46,499 nt of DNA from Bigelowiella natans CCMP2755 (lineage: Eukaryota > Cercozoa > Chlorarachniophyceae): NCBI GenBank assembly GCA_000320545.1, contig ADNK01001943.1, positions 1-46,499 of the forward strand. The letters run 5' to 3'. Of the stretch, positions 11,501-22,203 are shown piece after piece; position 1 is the first letter of the stretch, and the number at the start of each line of letters is the position of its first letter. The notes beneath the pieces are model-generated. The model ran no database searches. It was given only the letters and a program-made list of their open reading frames with translations, and was not told the origin of the DNA. Both the position numbers and the translations under genes were made by a program.

Positions 11501-13535
11501 TCTTGTCCAGTAGCTCCGTTATCTGTCGGATGGTCTTGCCGGGGTTCTTCTTCCGTAGCTCGGTAGGTGTAGGTAGCTTGTTGTCCGCTAGGTCCATAAA
11601 CTCTAACGCATTAACGCTTGACTCAGAGGTCCACTCGTCAAGCCGTATCATGTTCTGGCTGATGGTCCTGCCTGACTTCTTTGGCAACTTAGCAAAGTAT
11701 ATCTTGTGATTGTAGAATGATATGATCCCCCCTAATTTTTCTAGGGCATCCTGTCCGAGGAGTAGTTCCATGGATAAAGTCATGGCTACTCGGGTCTTGA
11801 TTTGGGTCTCCGCGTCGCTGCCAGGTATCTGTAGCTTTAGCATTAGCTCACCGACGGTCTTCATGGAAGAGCTTCCGTCTGCTTGAGCATATTTACGTTC
11901 TTTCTTAGTCACTTGATCCAATAGTCCTAACCTTCTTACTGTGCTTAGGCTTATGAAGGACTTCGGCATGCTGCCACTATCCCAAAGGGCAGGTAGTTTC
12001 TTGTAGTCTCCGTAGCTGTCTTTAACTTTAACCTTGGTCATAGCAACTTTGATAGTCCTGTTAGCGTCTTCGTCATTAATGTTGCATACTCCTAAGTTCT
12101 TTATGTCGTCTAGGGTCATGGGCTTGTCTTGGTCCTGCGTTGCTGGTACTGCTGTCTTCGTCGGCGCCTGCTTAAGGTGATCTAATATTCCGTTTATCTG
12201 CTGCTGTATAGCATTGATACTGTTCTGCTTTTTGTTCTTATATTTATTGTTCTTCCCGTTGTTGCTGCCTTGCCATTTGCTGTTGTTATATCCTTGTCCT
12301 CTGCCTTTCTTTCTCTTTAACTTCTCGTAGTGTTCGTTGAGCTGCCTGATCGTCATCCTGGGTCGTCCTTCTTTCCTGTCTCTGCAGTCTTTAGCGGTGT
12401 GTTTCCCTTTACGTGAGCAGTATCCGCAACGTCGGTTACCTTCCCTGTCCTTGTACCAGTCTCGCTGCGGCTTAATAGCGTTAATGTTTCCTATGCCAGG
12501 TACCTTAGGGCTGGTAAACTTGCGGTCCTGCTCCTGCTCGCGTAGGGATATAGCCTGCACTGCTGCCTCCATCGTGGTGTAGCCTTTCTCCGTAACGTAA
12601 GTGGATTCCTTTATCTTTAACTTGAACTCTTCAAACCTTGCCTGATCATCACCTGTGTTGTAATTAAAATCATGTAGTTCGTCGATCATATCCTGGAAGC
12701 GCGTGGCAAAGTCTCTAACAGGTTCTCTCTCATGCTGCATCATTGCTCTGTATTTTCTAATAGCCTGGGGTAGGGAGTTAGCATCCTGTTCATTTACAAA
12801 AGCCTTCATTATCGCCTCAACGTCTCGTAGCCCACTAACTGTAGTGTGTATTTTCTCTAGCTGCCTGATCCGGGTCCTGCCTGTCTCGTAAAGGTCCATG
12901 GCTTGCTTTATTATAGCTAGCCATTTGAGCTTGTCGTTTTCGGTGGGGTTAGGGGTAAAGTCGCAGAGTATACTCCTAGCGTTCTTCCACCACCTCCTTG
13001 CCTCACCTCTTTTCCCGTTGTATTTCGTTATCATAACCGGTGCTGTTTTAACAGACATGAACTGGGTGTTCCGCTGTACCGGCTGCTGCTGCTTGACGGT
13101 GCTCTGGGTCGTCCCCCGCGAGGCGCCCAGACCCCCGTCGTTCCTAAACAAAGCTGCCCACTCTGGAGGTAAGTCTGCTTCGTAATCCATGATGTCCTGC
13201 ATGATAGCTGCCCAAACATCATGTGTCTGATACTTGTATTCTATCGATACTTTCAGTTTGGCGTAGTTGCTCGCCCTGGGTCGCAAGGCTCGTAATGCCA
13301 TTACGACCTTCTTGCTTTCGGCGGCCACGTCCTCGTCGTCCGCCTCGTAGAAGTTCTCCAGTGCCTCTGCTGCTGCATCTGCTTTCTTAATCCCGGGTGC
13401 TGGTCCCGGCGGTGCCTGTGGAGGTGTTCCTCCTCCTTCCTTAGCGTCCGTATCGCCCTTCCTTTCCTGTTTCTGCTCGTGCCCTTGCACGGCCTGCGAG
13501 CCAAAGTCCTGCTGTTCTTCTAGCTGCTGTGACAT
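8562..13535 (-). CDS. gag-pol polyprotein of Ty3/gypsy-type retrotransposon, 1657 aa
   Basis: One uninterrupted frame carries capsid and enzymes in gypsy order: gag, protease, RT, RNase H, integrase. The gag part (about residues 1-470) ends in a zinc knuckle at 370-384 with spacing C-X2-C-X5-H-X4-C, one residue longer than usual. An aspartic protease site DSG is at 519-521, where DTG is common. The reverse transcriptase covers about 740-950 with YVDDD at 889-893. RNase H acidic residues are near D1045, E1083 and D1109. Integrase has an HHCC-like region (1235-1270, with C-X-C rather than C-X2-C) and D1304, D1376 and E1404. D1376 and E1404 are only 27 residues apart, against about 35 in most integrases. 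A GPY/F-like domain follows (about 1460-1525), then about 130 extra residues. The start is the first ATG after the 5' LTR. Confidence 0.95.
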   Translation of the reverse strand: MSQQLEEQQDFGSQAVQGHEQKQERKGDTDAKEGGGTPPQAPPGPAPGIKKADAAAEALENFYEADDEDVAAESKKVVMALRALRPRASNYAKLKVSIEYKYQTHDVWAAIMQDIMDYEADLPPEWAALFRNDGGLGASRGTTQSTVKQQQPVQRNTQFMSVKTAPVMITKYNGKRGEARRWWKNARSILCDFTPNPTENDKLKWLAIIKQAMDLYETGRTRIRQLEKIHTTVSGLRDVEAIMKAFVNEQDANSLPQAIRKYRAMMQHEREPVRDFATRFQDMIDELHDFNYNTGDDQARFEEFKLKIKESTYVTEKGYTTMEAAVQAISLREQEQDRKFTSPKVPGIGNINAIKPQRDWYKDREGNRRCGYCSRKGKHTAKDCRDRKEGRPRMTIRQLNEHYEKLKRKKGRGQGYNNSKWQGSNNGKNNKYKNKKQNSINAIQQQINGILDHLKQAPTKTAVPATQDQDKPMTLDDIKNLGVCNINDEDANRTIKVAMTKVKVKDSYGDYKKLPALWDSGSMPKSFISLSTVRRLGLLDQVTKKERKYAQADGSSSMKTVGELMLKLQIPGSDAETQIKTRVAMTLSMELLLGQDALEKLGGIISFYNHKIYFAKLPKKSGRTISQNMIRLDEWTSESSVNALEFMDLADNKLPTPTELRKKNPGKTIRQITELLDKTPPADDWDIDKGKKYINKILNEKYSDITKPTTKPSSKLTPVKIELKKGYEECIINDPEHRRPEADWEKIEWQINEWAKEGKIEPSNSPWNVRHVLAKKPTYPFFRLAHNFIRHNRVIKRIQTPTPRIDDVIEHVIGYKYYSSLDKNESYMQTPIHKTSRPITAFSSRHRKWHFVVFPYGLSISGDAFSSQNYRAYTHDGMASVLWVFVFVYVDDDIICTNTVVAQIFLLENIFIRFAHFGFTIRLQKCTFLATRIKWCGYYLEQGRITPNPEKVAALQQAPKPKNAKELKSFLQTAAWILRRFSPTYARTAAAFTTAYRKENSVGLSFAKVWAKAGLDAHFDNLIKLCSNTLLNAKLDTTRPATLWTDWSKLGMAAVLTQDQQIIRVWGRACTAAEAKYSPTKGEYKAMTEAQRKLRYYLLSVPSFTLMTDHKPLLGIDRKLEAPNDEYAAMRADTEEFRDKRTVVYAPGDKQLADYFSRLFEKKVPTQVTPMVNAITFEDGDFLPEPEELQHLQEHLDKYKHKHEVLSDRIYVYTNNVRRTYVPRRTRGALLFTAHGPAHVGENHITALLYHYYWPYKLKEIRTYLRGCRCSSLKAAGVATKESSKSRASKKIKARNFLDIVQIDVYKYDGYHYLTFVDVATGKCWVKKIIKVNVAKKNKGLYKQRLTNCYRTWESELQAIPDEVSINKIPKKLHVDNETSLLQLPHPNIDASPVYYAQSNSKVERLHRTLANLSRINSTTPDKIQGLVNDTFTSGGGIKDKEREEGDDNDDDTESEDEKVPYDGRVLKEGQYVRAKVNLRSRNKQDPFWGGVAKVTERKGRKQYYIYDGNRVTLRHISHLKNYDIGEKLLEDVKVNPTVWERAMPCLGPRPKFDVEYGNNKVRVNDDWRMKIVYLGYPGLRNMERVAMKIKDGKYQLLYLAVPDLPFEHWYKVLGDLDAEGWYGHEPKDEGEFWVSDKGDKVREESITWWLVKFRKR

Positions 13536-13551
13536 TGTTAGTCAAATCGTT

Positions 13552-13569
13552 TCCCGTGTGTGGAAGCCA
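13552..13569 (-). other. candidate primer-binding site
   Basis: On the minus strand, five bases after the 5' LTR, the sequence TGGCTTCCACACACGGG begins with TGG, as expected for pairing with the CCA end of a tRNA. The tRNA identity was not determined. Confidence 0.5.
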
Positions 13570-13574
13570 AAGGT

Positions 13575-13900
13575 TGTTGCGCGTAAGGTGTTCACAGGCC
13601 GAGGCGCTACGTGCACAAGTAGGCAGGGGGGGGGAAAGGCACGTTTGCTTCCTTTTGAAGAGTTGTGTTTATTTTTATTAAAGATTATATTTTTATTAAA
13701 TCGTGCACTGCGTAATCATTCGCGAAGCTTTCGCGAATGCCGCCGCACGTGGGGCAGCACACTTCCGGTGTGCTGCCATGAGTCCCGCCGGAACCCACGT
13801 GCCTATGCTGTATTAATATCTACGTTATCTATATTCTATATCCGCGACAACCCCTTTGTTGTCGCACGTGACTTGTGCCCGCGTAGTGGTACGCGCTACA
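13575..13900 (-). repeat. 5' LTR of the retrotransposon
   Basis: This is the second copy of the 326-bp LTR. On the minus strand it begins TGTAGCGCGTACC and ends GCGCAACA. It should contain the element's promoter. It is flanked on its outer side by the GATT duplication. Confidence 0.95.
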
Positions 13901-14381
13901 GATTGAAGTGCTGAACAGGGTCAAAGGGAGGGTTAGGAAACGGTCGGGGAGTGGACCAGAGCGAAGTGGACAAGAGCAAAAGAGGGAGAGGCAGAAGAAG
14001 GAAGATCCCGGATCTGACTTTTGTAGCCTTCATGGCTCTAAGGACCAGCCAGTTGAATTGAAGAGAGAGGAGGAGGGCAAGTGGTTTGCACACAAATGAA
14101 TTGGGAATTTAGGCATGAGCTGATGAGTTGAGTTTTTTTAGAGCACCTCTTCTCATGTCGCTCTTGCTCAACACAGACGATTAGAGATAGCGAGACAAAA
14201 CCATACATTCGCATTGCCGAGAAGGTTTGCGACATGTCGCAACTAGATCTACCAGTTATTGTCTGTCGCACACATGATGTGGTCTGCATTGAGGAATGTG
14301 TTTGACCATTTTTCCTTGTCGTTCAAGTGTTTTCGGCGGTAGAGAAAGACGAAAAGCTTGCTCTCTCGAGGCAGAGAAAGC
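13901..14381. other. intergenic / presumed 5' region of GGH
   Basis: There is no supported gene. The stretch separates the retrotransposon from the GGH start codon and must contain the GGH promoter unless transcription starts within the LTR. A short Arg/Lys-rich open frame at 13908-14099 was not accepted as coding. Confidence 0.4.
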
Positions 14382-16453
14382 ATGTCCTCCTATCCACCGT
14401 CTTCCATCCTTTTCCGCGTGTTGGCCATTGCCACCATAGCAGCAGAAGCATGGGCACTGAATCTGGAGCCAACCATAGGAATTTTAGCTCAACCGCGTGC
14501 GGGATTGAAAGGTTCCTACATCGCAGCAAGTTATATAAAGTTTGTGGAGAGTGCAGGGGCAAGAGCGGTGCCAATTCAGTACGACCTCCCCGAGGCCGAT
14601 CTTAGGTACATATCAATCAAAACGAATTGAAATCATTTCGAACGGAGATGGTCTTGATCATCTGACTATTTCTTCACTTGATTAGGAAAATGTTTCAATC
14701 TGTCAACGGCATCCTGTTCCCTGGGGGGGGGGCAAACCTTGCCAACACAACCACATATGCGAAGACATCCAAATTGTTTATCGACCTTGCAATCCAGGCT
14801 AAGAATGAGGTGTATCAAATTAAGTGTCAAAACTGAGCGCAAAGGGAGTCGTTGGCCATCGTTTGCTTATCTTAATCATCTTGCTCCTCCTCCTCCTCCT
14901 CCTCCTCCTCCTCCTCCTCCACTATCTCCTCTTGATTGTAACGTAACTAACCAACTTCATTTTTAGGGCGACCACTTTCCAATCTGGGCTACTTGCCTGG
15001 GTTTTGAATCGCTCGCCATGATCATTGCAGAGGTGAGGGATGCATGTGCAAAACAGCAACACATGAGAAAAGGATTGGAATTTTGAGCGAAGTATCAACG
15101 AATAAGAACATTGCACATGATAACAGCAACCATATACCTGGGGCATTCTCCATGCCATTTTCTCAGTACGCATTCAGTGCAGACCATATCCTCGAACGCC
15201 TGCTTTTCGGCAGGCTCTTGGTGTCATACATCTTTTCACGCCCTCCCCCCCCCCCCCCCCCCCTGGTGGAACATCATGCAGGATGATTCCGTCCTTTGCT
15301 CCGGCTGCTTCGATACTGAAGGCATAGCCTTGCCGTTGGACTTCACCGAAAACGCCGCGAGTAGCCGTATGTTCGGGCAGCTTCCGAAGCCATTGTTTGA
15401 TGCGATCAGCACGAAGAATACGACAGAAAACTCTCATCGAAGTGGCGTCACCCCTGACGGTAGTCAAAATGAATAGTTGCAAAAACATGAATAGCGTATC
15501 CATGGTATTGTAATAAGCATTTTTCCAGCTATGGAAGATCTAGGATTCTTTTCCTTTCTCCCTCCCTCTCTCCCTCTCTGTCTCTCGATCCATCTTTTTG
15601 TGTGTGCGTGTATCCCAACGTGTTCGTGTCTATCTACCGACCTACTTAGAATTTGGGGCGGGAACCAAGTTGGGGAAGTTTTTCAGTGTCCTCTCTACAA
15701 ACCGCGACTCAAAGGGCCATGAGGTGCAGCTTGCAGCTACGAGCATCACGATATTGCTTTAATTCACGGCCATGCTGCGACGGATTATCACAACTAAAAA
15801 CACGTGACGAGAAAATACACCTTGTTTTTACCCGAGTTAATGGGCAATGCGTGATTTCTTTTTATCATTTGGTATTCGGCATTTGTCTCTGTGCGTAGTT
15901 TGTGTCTAGCATTGAAGCCAATTCCTACCCAATCTACGGAACTCAATGGCACCCTGAGAAGGTAGCACCCTTGCTACTGACGATGCTGATGCTGATGCTG
16001 ATGCTGATGCTGATGCTGATGAAAGTGGTGATGGTAGATGGTAGTTTTGAGGTTGGGGAGGTTGGCATGCAAGTTCTACCTTTCGGCTGGCGCCCAGCCA
16101 TTGTAACTCAGAGGCGTGATAACCCTCAGGCAAACTTCGAGTGGAATTCTGCTGCGATTCCGCATCTTCCAGAATCCATCTTGGTGAGATGGCGGTGTGC
16201 ATGCGTGTATGCATGAGTGCGTATTTGTGTGTGTGTGTGTGTGTGAGTGAGTGTGTGCGCGCGCGCGCGCGATTCGGAATTTCGTGCTCTGACTCCTGTC
16301 CCGAACAACATCCTTCCACCTACACAGCTTTCGCAATCAATGGCGAATTTGGTCGTTGGGGAATCACGCAAGAACGACCACCACTTCGAGTCGCAGCAGG
16401 AGGAAGACAAGGCTCTGATATACAACTACCAGGCGATCAAGTAAGCTGGAGAC

Positions 16454-16500
<47 letters not shown>

Positions 16501-16796
16501 CGTCTCCCTTTTTTTATCCGCGCGCGTGTACACGCATAAATGCAAACAAACCTAAGTACATTTTCAATTAATTATTTTGAGCTGTTACTACTGTGCACCA
16601 GCCATCGCGAAAACACATCCAAACTCTTTTTGTTTCAATATTTTGTTCGACGAGGCCACCAGCTACTTGCCCGTTCTCATCCATTTCTGATATTTTTTCC
16701 TTCCTCAGGGATCCTACCGGATACTTCGTGCAAATCTATAAGTTTCCACCGGGTACTGCAAATGACTACGAGGACGTAGCTGTCTTCTCGAGCTGA
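14382..16796 (+). CDS. GGH: gamma-glutamyl hydrolase (folylpolyglutamate hydrolase), 9 exons, 327 aa
   Basis: The enzyme removes glutamates from folylpoly-gamma-glutamates in lysosome/vacuole-like compartments or outside the cell. Exons are 14382-14605, 14686-14809, 14967-15032, 15282-15459, 15650-15723, 15899-15961, 16130-16183, 16328-16440 and 16709-16796. They total 984 nt in frame, close to the usual ~318 aa. The N-terminus has a hydrophobic signal-like segment before [13 protein letters not shown]. Class I glutamine-amidotransferase-like landmarks follow: [11 protein letters not shown], the nucleophile Cys126 in [21 protein letters not shown], and catalytic His240 in YGTQWHPEK. The C-terminus includes [14 protein letters not shown]. 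An upstream in-frame ATG at 14358 would add eight residues. Introns contain (CTC)n, a 22-nt C run, (TGATGC)n, (TG)n and (CT)n. All introns are GT-AG. Confidence 0.94.
14883..14922. repeat. (CTC)n microsatellite in GGH intron 2
   Basis: This CTC trinucleotide run of about 40 nt lies just upstream of the acceptor for GGH exon 3. Confidence 0.95.
15981..16022. repeat. (TGATGC)n hexanucleotide repeat in GGH intron 6
   Basis: There are about seven tandem copies of the hexamer TGATGC between exons 6 and 7 of GGH. Confidence 0.9.
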
Positions 16797-17039
16797 TAAT
16801 AATGTGCGAGGTCGCAGCTGCGAGAAATACAATCATTATTGCTTCCTGGCGATCCGTTGCGGCATGCGTAGTTGGTAATCAGTCGTTTGGGCGGTATCGT
16901 ACTACGGTCGTTCGCTTGCTGCGCTATTGATTGATAAATGGGTACATCGCATGTCAATGTACTTGCATATATGCAGCAGTAGAACAACTCGTGGGATGTG
17001 AGCACATTAGAAACATGCTAGCATGGTCTGAAATGAGAC

Positions 17040-17640
17040 CAGCTCTAGATGGAGCTATGTGCGGCAATTGCAATCATGTTGCTGGAAGAATTGTATAATT
17101 GTATTGGTCGCGTGCGATCGATGGATGATAAGCTTAGCAACAAGCTCCTGTCTACTAGTCTAGACTGTCTAGCTGTGCGCACTCGCTAGCTCTAGAGCTC
17201 CAGAGCTGCTAACACTGAGCACACGCAATAATGGACACCTTCTAGTCTTGCTAGCTCGACATGTCTAGCTAGCTAACTAGTGCATGAACATACTAGCATG
17301 TAGCTAGCTAGCAGCTAGCTTAGTGCAATAGGCCTCGCGACTCATGACGATGCGGGCATCGCGCCACGTGTGCAGCTAGACAGGCTAGTAGGCCATATAT
17401 ATATGAGACGGCTACATTAGGATGACCATTGAAAAAAATTTAAACATTTCATTACATCCGTCTCATATATATGAGACGGATGTAATGAAATGTTTAAATT
17501 TTTTCAATGTATATATACATCTAGCTGTTCAACTCATGCAAGCTAGATCTCTAGCTAGAGCTAGCTAGCCAGCTGTGCGTCGTCGACGTGATCGATGTTG
17601 CGCAGACGCACTGCCATGTAGCAGCCAGACTAGCTCATTT
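17040..17640. other. CTAG-dense segment
   Basis: Roughly two dozen CTAG tetranucleotides occur in about 600 bp, many as overlapping AGCTAGCT or CTAGCTAG. A MITE-like palindrome is embedded in it. Confidence 0.7.
17410..17513. mobile_element. MITE-like palindromic repeat, copy A
   Basis: A near-perfect palindrome of about 80 bp (about 17428-17508) is centred between 17468 and 17469, with arms of 41 and 40 nt that differ by one A/T indel. It is preceded by GGCTACATTAGGATGACC. The unit GAGACGGATGTAATGAAATG and the GGATGACCATT end recur at 18041-18094 and 28714-28871, which defines a small repeat family. Confidence 0.8.
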
Positions 17641-18040
17641 GCGCTGCACAATAGTTTGTGCGCATTGCAGCGCGGCACTGCTAGACTGTGCACAGCATTA
17701 TGCCCCACATTTCATTTCCCAACTGCAATCAGCAGCAAATGAATTTCCAAAAAGTCGCAACATGAAAATTTGCCCACTGACGACCTACTGCTGAACTGGA
17801 ATGCTAGAATGAAGGAGAAAACAAAAATTTGGGGGGAAATTGATTCGACGAAACCGAAAATCCAGAAAAAGCTCGAAATGAAAAAAAAATGTCGAAGCGA
17901 TGTCGTCAACGATGCACGATTTCGCATGCCGATGTCACTTCATTTTCCAAGCAGGAAGGCATTTCGTAGGTGCGAAATGCGACATCGTAGTGCCATCATG
18001 GCAGACGGCTACTTCGGCCCAAAGACCTTCTTTTCATTAG

Positions 18041-18094
18041 CTACATTAGGATGTTCATGAAAAGATTTAATTAATTCATTACATCTGTCTCATG
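18041..18094. mobile_element. MITE-like repeat, copy B
   Basis: This is a single diverged copy of the same unit (CTACATTAGGATG at the left, then ATTCATTACATCTGTCTCATGA). It lies about 150 bp beyond the 3' end of the RCC1-LamG gene. Confidence 0.7.
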
Positions 18095-18246
18095 ATTAGA
18101 CATGACATCGCTCGCCTTCTCATGAAAATACGCCCATACAAAAAACATTCAAACGGCTGTTCCTTACGTCTGAACGCGTTGTATATGCTACATTAAGAGG
18201 CTTTAAGCTAAATAGTGGATGATTATGCACACTGTACGTCTAGCCC

Positions 18247-18570
18247 TTAAATGATCGGGTCACTATTAACAATTTTGGTTTCTCCCAATTCAAACATGCC
18301 ACTTCTCATCGGATTAGAATTCTGAATGTACAAGGAGATCGAGCAAACGAAATGGTCAATGAATTTTGTGCTTATTTCATTTTAATCATTCATGAAAATA
18401 GCAACGCACCTGCGAGTCGGTTGTTATATTTAATCCTGACACTTTCCCCAGCTCAATGCTAGGGTTTGTATCTATGACCTGATTTTCAAAACGAAAAGTC
18501 AAAAGTGCACAACCTCACACTGTCTACAGGGAACGTGAAGAATGTGGCCAGATTTATATATCATATGCTG

Positions 18571-18612
<42 letters not shown>

Positions 18613-20227
18613 TATATACTGTGTCTATAAAGCACATACAGCAAGAGAAAATGGCCACGATTAACCGTGACTAGCGAAAACTTACGTCGACGATCTGTCC
18701 TTCAGCCATAACCATCGCCCTCTTTTTCTTTTCCGCAGCTTGTGTTTTCTTTCTTCGGCGCCGACAGCACACGAAAAGAATCTACGAGTGATCAAAACAT
18801 TGTGCTCATCACAAATCACAAAACTGAGATTGGAAATTCTATTATTGCACGCCTAAACTTACCAGACAGCAACACAGGAGTCCCAACACCCCGGCAATCG
18901 CAGCGATGAGGAGGAGGAGGTTTCCGCCAGGGCCACTCTGAACAATGGATGCGGACAATTGATTTAAAATACTTACTTTCAGAACGACAAGTTGTCAACG
19001 AATCCCGCAGCTTTGAGAAAGGGAAATGCATAGGTAGTGAGTAAACATTTTATTTGTCCTATCGTGGTAAGTGCGCAACAACCCCGCCACCCACTGCAAC
19101 CACTGGAATCTCCGGTTCTGTGGGGCTTGAAGTAGGGCTCGCACTTGGCAGTCGGGGAGAAACGTTGGGTGGATTGGAGGGTCCTCCGCCTCCGCGACGC
19201 CTACTGGGGCTGCTGGTCGGGGCGGTAGAAGGAGCTGATGACGGTGAATCAGTTGGTGAAAAAGATGAAGTCATGGACGGAGCGCCGGTGGGAGAGACAG
19301 AAGGAGTCATCGACGGAGCACTGGTGGGAGAGACAGAAGGAGTCATCGACGGAGCACTGGTGGGAGACACAGAAGGAGTCATCGACGGAGCACTGGTGGG
19401 AGACACAGAAGGAGTCATCGACGGAGCACTGGTGGGAGAGACAGAAGGAGTCATCGACGGAGCACTGGTGGGAGACACAGAGGGGCACTTGCTCGGGCCA
19501 TGACTTGGGGCGTTAGTGGGAGACAACGATGGATGGGTGCTGGGGTTTCTGCTTGGTGCCATGGTCATTTTGGTGGGTGAACAGGAGGGGGCAATCGTGG
19601 GGTTGACTGTAGCAGTCGGCATATAGGTTCCTTGATGCGGGTTGAGCGTGTGGGGAGATTCTGTCGGGTGTGCGCTTGTCGGGGTCATTGTTGGCCCTGA
19701 AGTCGGAGTCGAGCTGGGGCTGCAGCTGGGAGATGTACTTGGCCCCGATGTTGGACCTGAGGTTGGGGAGGTGGTCGGGCTCCCACTCGGGGTGGATGTG
19801 GGGCCTGCAGTTCCCGGAGAAGCAGTCGGGGTAGAACTGGGACTGCGACTGGGAGATGTACTCGGGGCAGATGTAGGCCCTGAGGTTGCTGGGGAGGTGG
19901 TCGGGCTGCCGCTGGGGCTGAAACTTGGAGACATCGAAGGCATCAAAGACGGTGCTTGCGAAGGCGTCCGTGAAGATGGAGATGTCGTCGGGCTCAGTGT
20001 TATGCAAGTGCCGTACTTGACCTTGAAGTATTGCAGCACCTCGGTCACTTCAGTGTCCTCCAGGGGACGAGAATAGACTATGACTTCTGGTATCTCGCCA
20101 ACAGTCCAACTAAGTATAGAACCAGATTCAAATTGGAAATTTGTTTTGATTTTGAATTTGTGAAGTTTTTATTCGGTATCGAATGTCAATTAAGGTAAGA
20201 ATCTGTATAAAAATTAGGCAGAGAAAA

Positions 20228-20302
<75 letters not shown>

Positions 20303-22161
20303 TTACCGTTCACCGGATGTTCGCATATAATCCTTCGCCTGTGCCCCAATTGTAAATGGAATATTCAAGTCCATGGTAGTAGAATTGATCGTCCCGCTGG
20401 CCACGTCCGGGCCTAAAACACATAATTTGGACTAAGTGCGTACACACTCACACACACAATATATATATATATATATATATATGTAAGTAGGGTTTGACGG
20501 TAAGTTAGTCCTGTGGAGAGTTTCATAATGGTGTAAGTTTACTTCGAATGTAATCACAGATGCCGAAATGAAAAGTCTGATCCGTCTCGTTAACTCTTAT
20601 GTACACAACCCAACTGCTCAATGCATCGATATTAGTAGAAACTCCACCGGGATACCTAAATAATAATGATAGCATGGATATTGGTAGCGATCGGCGTGAA
20701 ATAGGCATCACGTATTCCCTCATGACTACGAAGATACAGAGCAGAGATTCATAAACAAAAGCGAACTATGGTGTTGGTGTCAATTTTTCGTGAAATGCCT
20801 GACATGTCTGGAGTGTATCCACGTAAACCGTTTCGCCCCGCTTTTTCAATGCCCCACCCTGAAAAATGACAAAGAACGAAGGCTGTCAGGTTGCATTTTT
20901 CGAAGGGAAAGCATGCATAAATAGTGGAAACTTAGAGGTTTGCAGAAGGTCAAATCAAACTTACGACATATGTCTTTCTCACCTTTATCAGAATAATACC
21001 CTCGGTCAATAGGAAACCAATCGCGGGTTGCATTGTTAATTACCACAAATGCCGTGAGACCGTCCTGGCCTGCAAGAAGTTCATCTTTCCAGCTATCGAT
21101 TCCCTGCAAAGATAAGTTTTTATTCGATAAAATGCGAGCACATAATAAGTCCTTAAAAACAACATTTAAGACAGAAATGTGAAATAGCGCTTGGGTGAGT
21201 GCAGTCAGGTCGCGCTTGAGGTGGTTGGAAGTTAAATCCACAGAGAAGGTGGAAAACACACACACACACACACACACACAAACAAATCTAAATTACAGCA
21301 TGTTTGGTACGAAAGTTATTTAATTTAGTACGAAAGTTATATGTGCTTCATTCGCGGAAATAAATAACAATGAGAAAATATTTAACCTCCATTTGTCTCT
21401 ACATATTTTAAACAGTCAATTTTTGTTGGAATTTAATTTATCATACCGTCAAGCGTCTCCCAGGATTTCCGAATTGAAGGGTCTTGTGCCCGTTCATAGC
21501 ATTTGCTTTCAATCTAGGCATGAGTATTGAGTCCGACTGATTTACATGGTGGTTGTTGCCTATGCGACATAAGTATTTGACAGCCATATCATATTTATTG
21601 ATATTAACCAGAAACAGGTGGTAAGGTAAGGTATTAGGCTTATAAAACCTGAAGAATCCATCCAAAAGCTGACGTTCGATCCTAAGATCAAGAGTACATT
21701 TATTCATCATTCTCTGCACGATGATGATAAGGATGATGATGGTGATGATGGAGATTTAATAAGGGGAAATGGAGGATAAGGATTTGATAACCATCGGGAT
21801 CTTGTATAGTGTCAGCTATATACCAGGCTTCCAGTCCATCCTTTCAAAAAGGGGAACAATCGGTTTCATCTTTAGCATTCACATTCATTCTCCCCTCCCC
21901 GCTTTCTCCCTCTCTTAACAGTTGCGGTGCTGGCTTTGTCATCGACATAGTATGAAAAAGTTATAAACGATCTTCTTGGAATAACCCACCCCTGGAATAA
22001 CTGTCGGAGCCCTTGTTGCGACACTTGGCGCACTCGTTGGCATCATTGATGGCGCGGAGCTCGGCCTCGTTGGCATCATTGATGGCGCGGAGCTCGGCAT
22101 ATTAGTCGGTCCTGGAGTTTCCGCGCTATACAGCATCAATCAAAACAAACAAGAATATTAC

Positions 22162-22203
<42 letters not shown>

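Larger units (their letters stand above)
8185..13900 (-). mobile_element. complete Ty3/gypsy-type LTR retrotransposon
   Basis: Two direct 326-bp terminal repeats (8185-8510 and 13575-13900) begin TG and end CA, and they flank a single gag-pol frame on the minus strand. GATT sits on both sides (8181-8184 and 13901-13904), consistent with a 4-bp target-site duplication. A purine-rich tract abuts the 3' LTR and a candidate primer-binding site follows the 5' LTR. The LTRs appear identical by eye and the frame is open throughout, so insertion is recent and the element may still be mobile. It sits about 480 bp upstream of the gamma-glutamyl hydrolase start codon. Confidence 0.95.
16797..18246. other. 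intergenic between two convergent genes
   Basis: GGH (plus) and the RCC1-LamG gene (minus) both end here. The stretch includes a CTAG-dense segment (17040-17640), two MITE-like repeats (about 17410-17513 and 18041-18094), and no reading frame I can support. A Lys-rich frame at about 17812-18057 is not recognisable. Confidence 0.5.

Noticed and set aside
18985-19020. Possible micro-exon between the stalk and membrane-span exons
   Set aside because: None of its frames joins the membrane-span exon in the hydrophobic frame without a stop. Direct joining of 19095 to 18937 works.
19054-20076. Plus-strand open frames rich in Gly/Val/Glu
   Set aside because: They are antisense to the Ser/Pro/Thr stalk exon. 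Low-complexity coding DNA keeps the other strand open.
20459-20481. Short tandem repeats considered as CRISPR-like or satellite arrays
   Set aside because: They are simple dinucleotide microsatellites without spacers, and the genome is eukaryotic.
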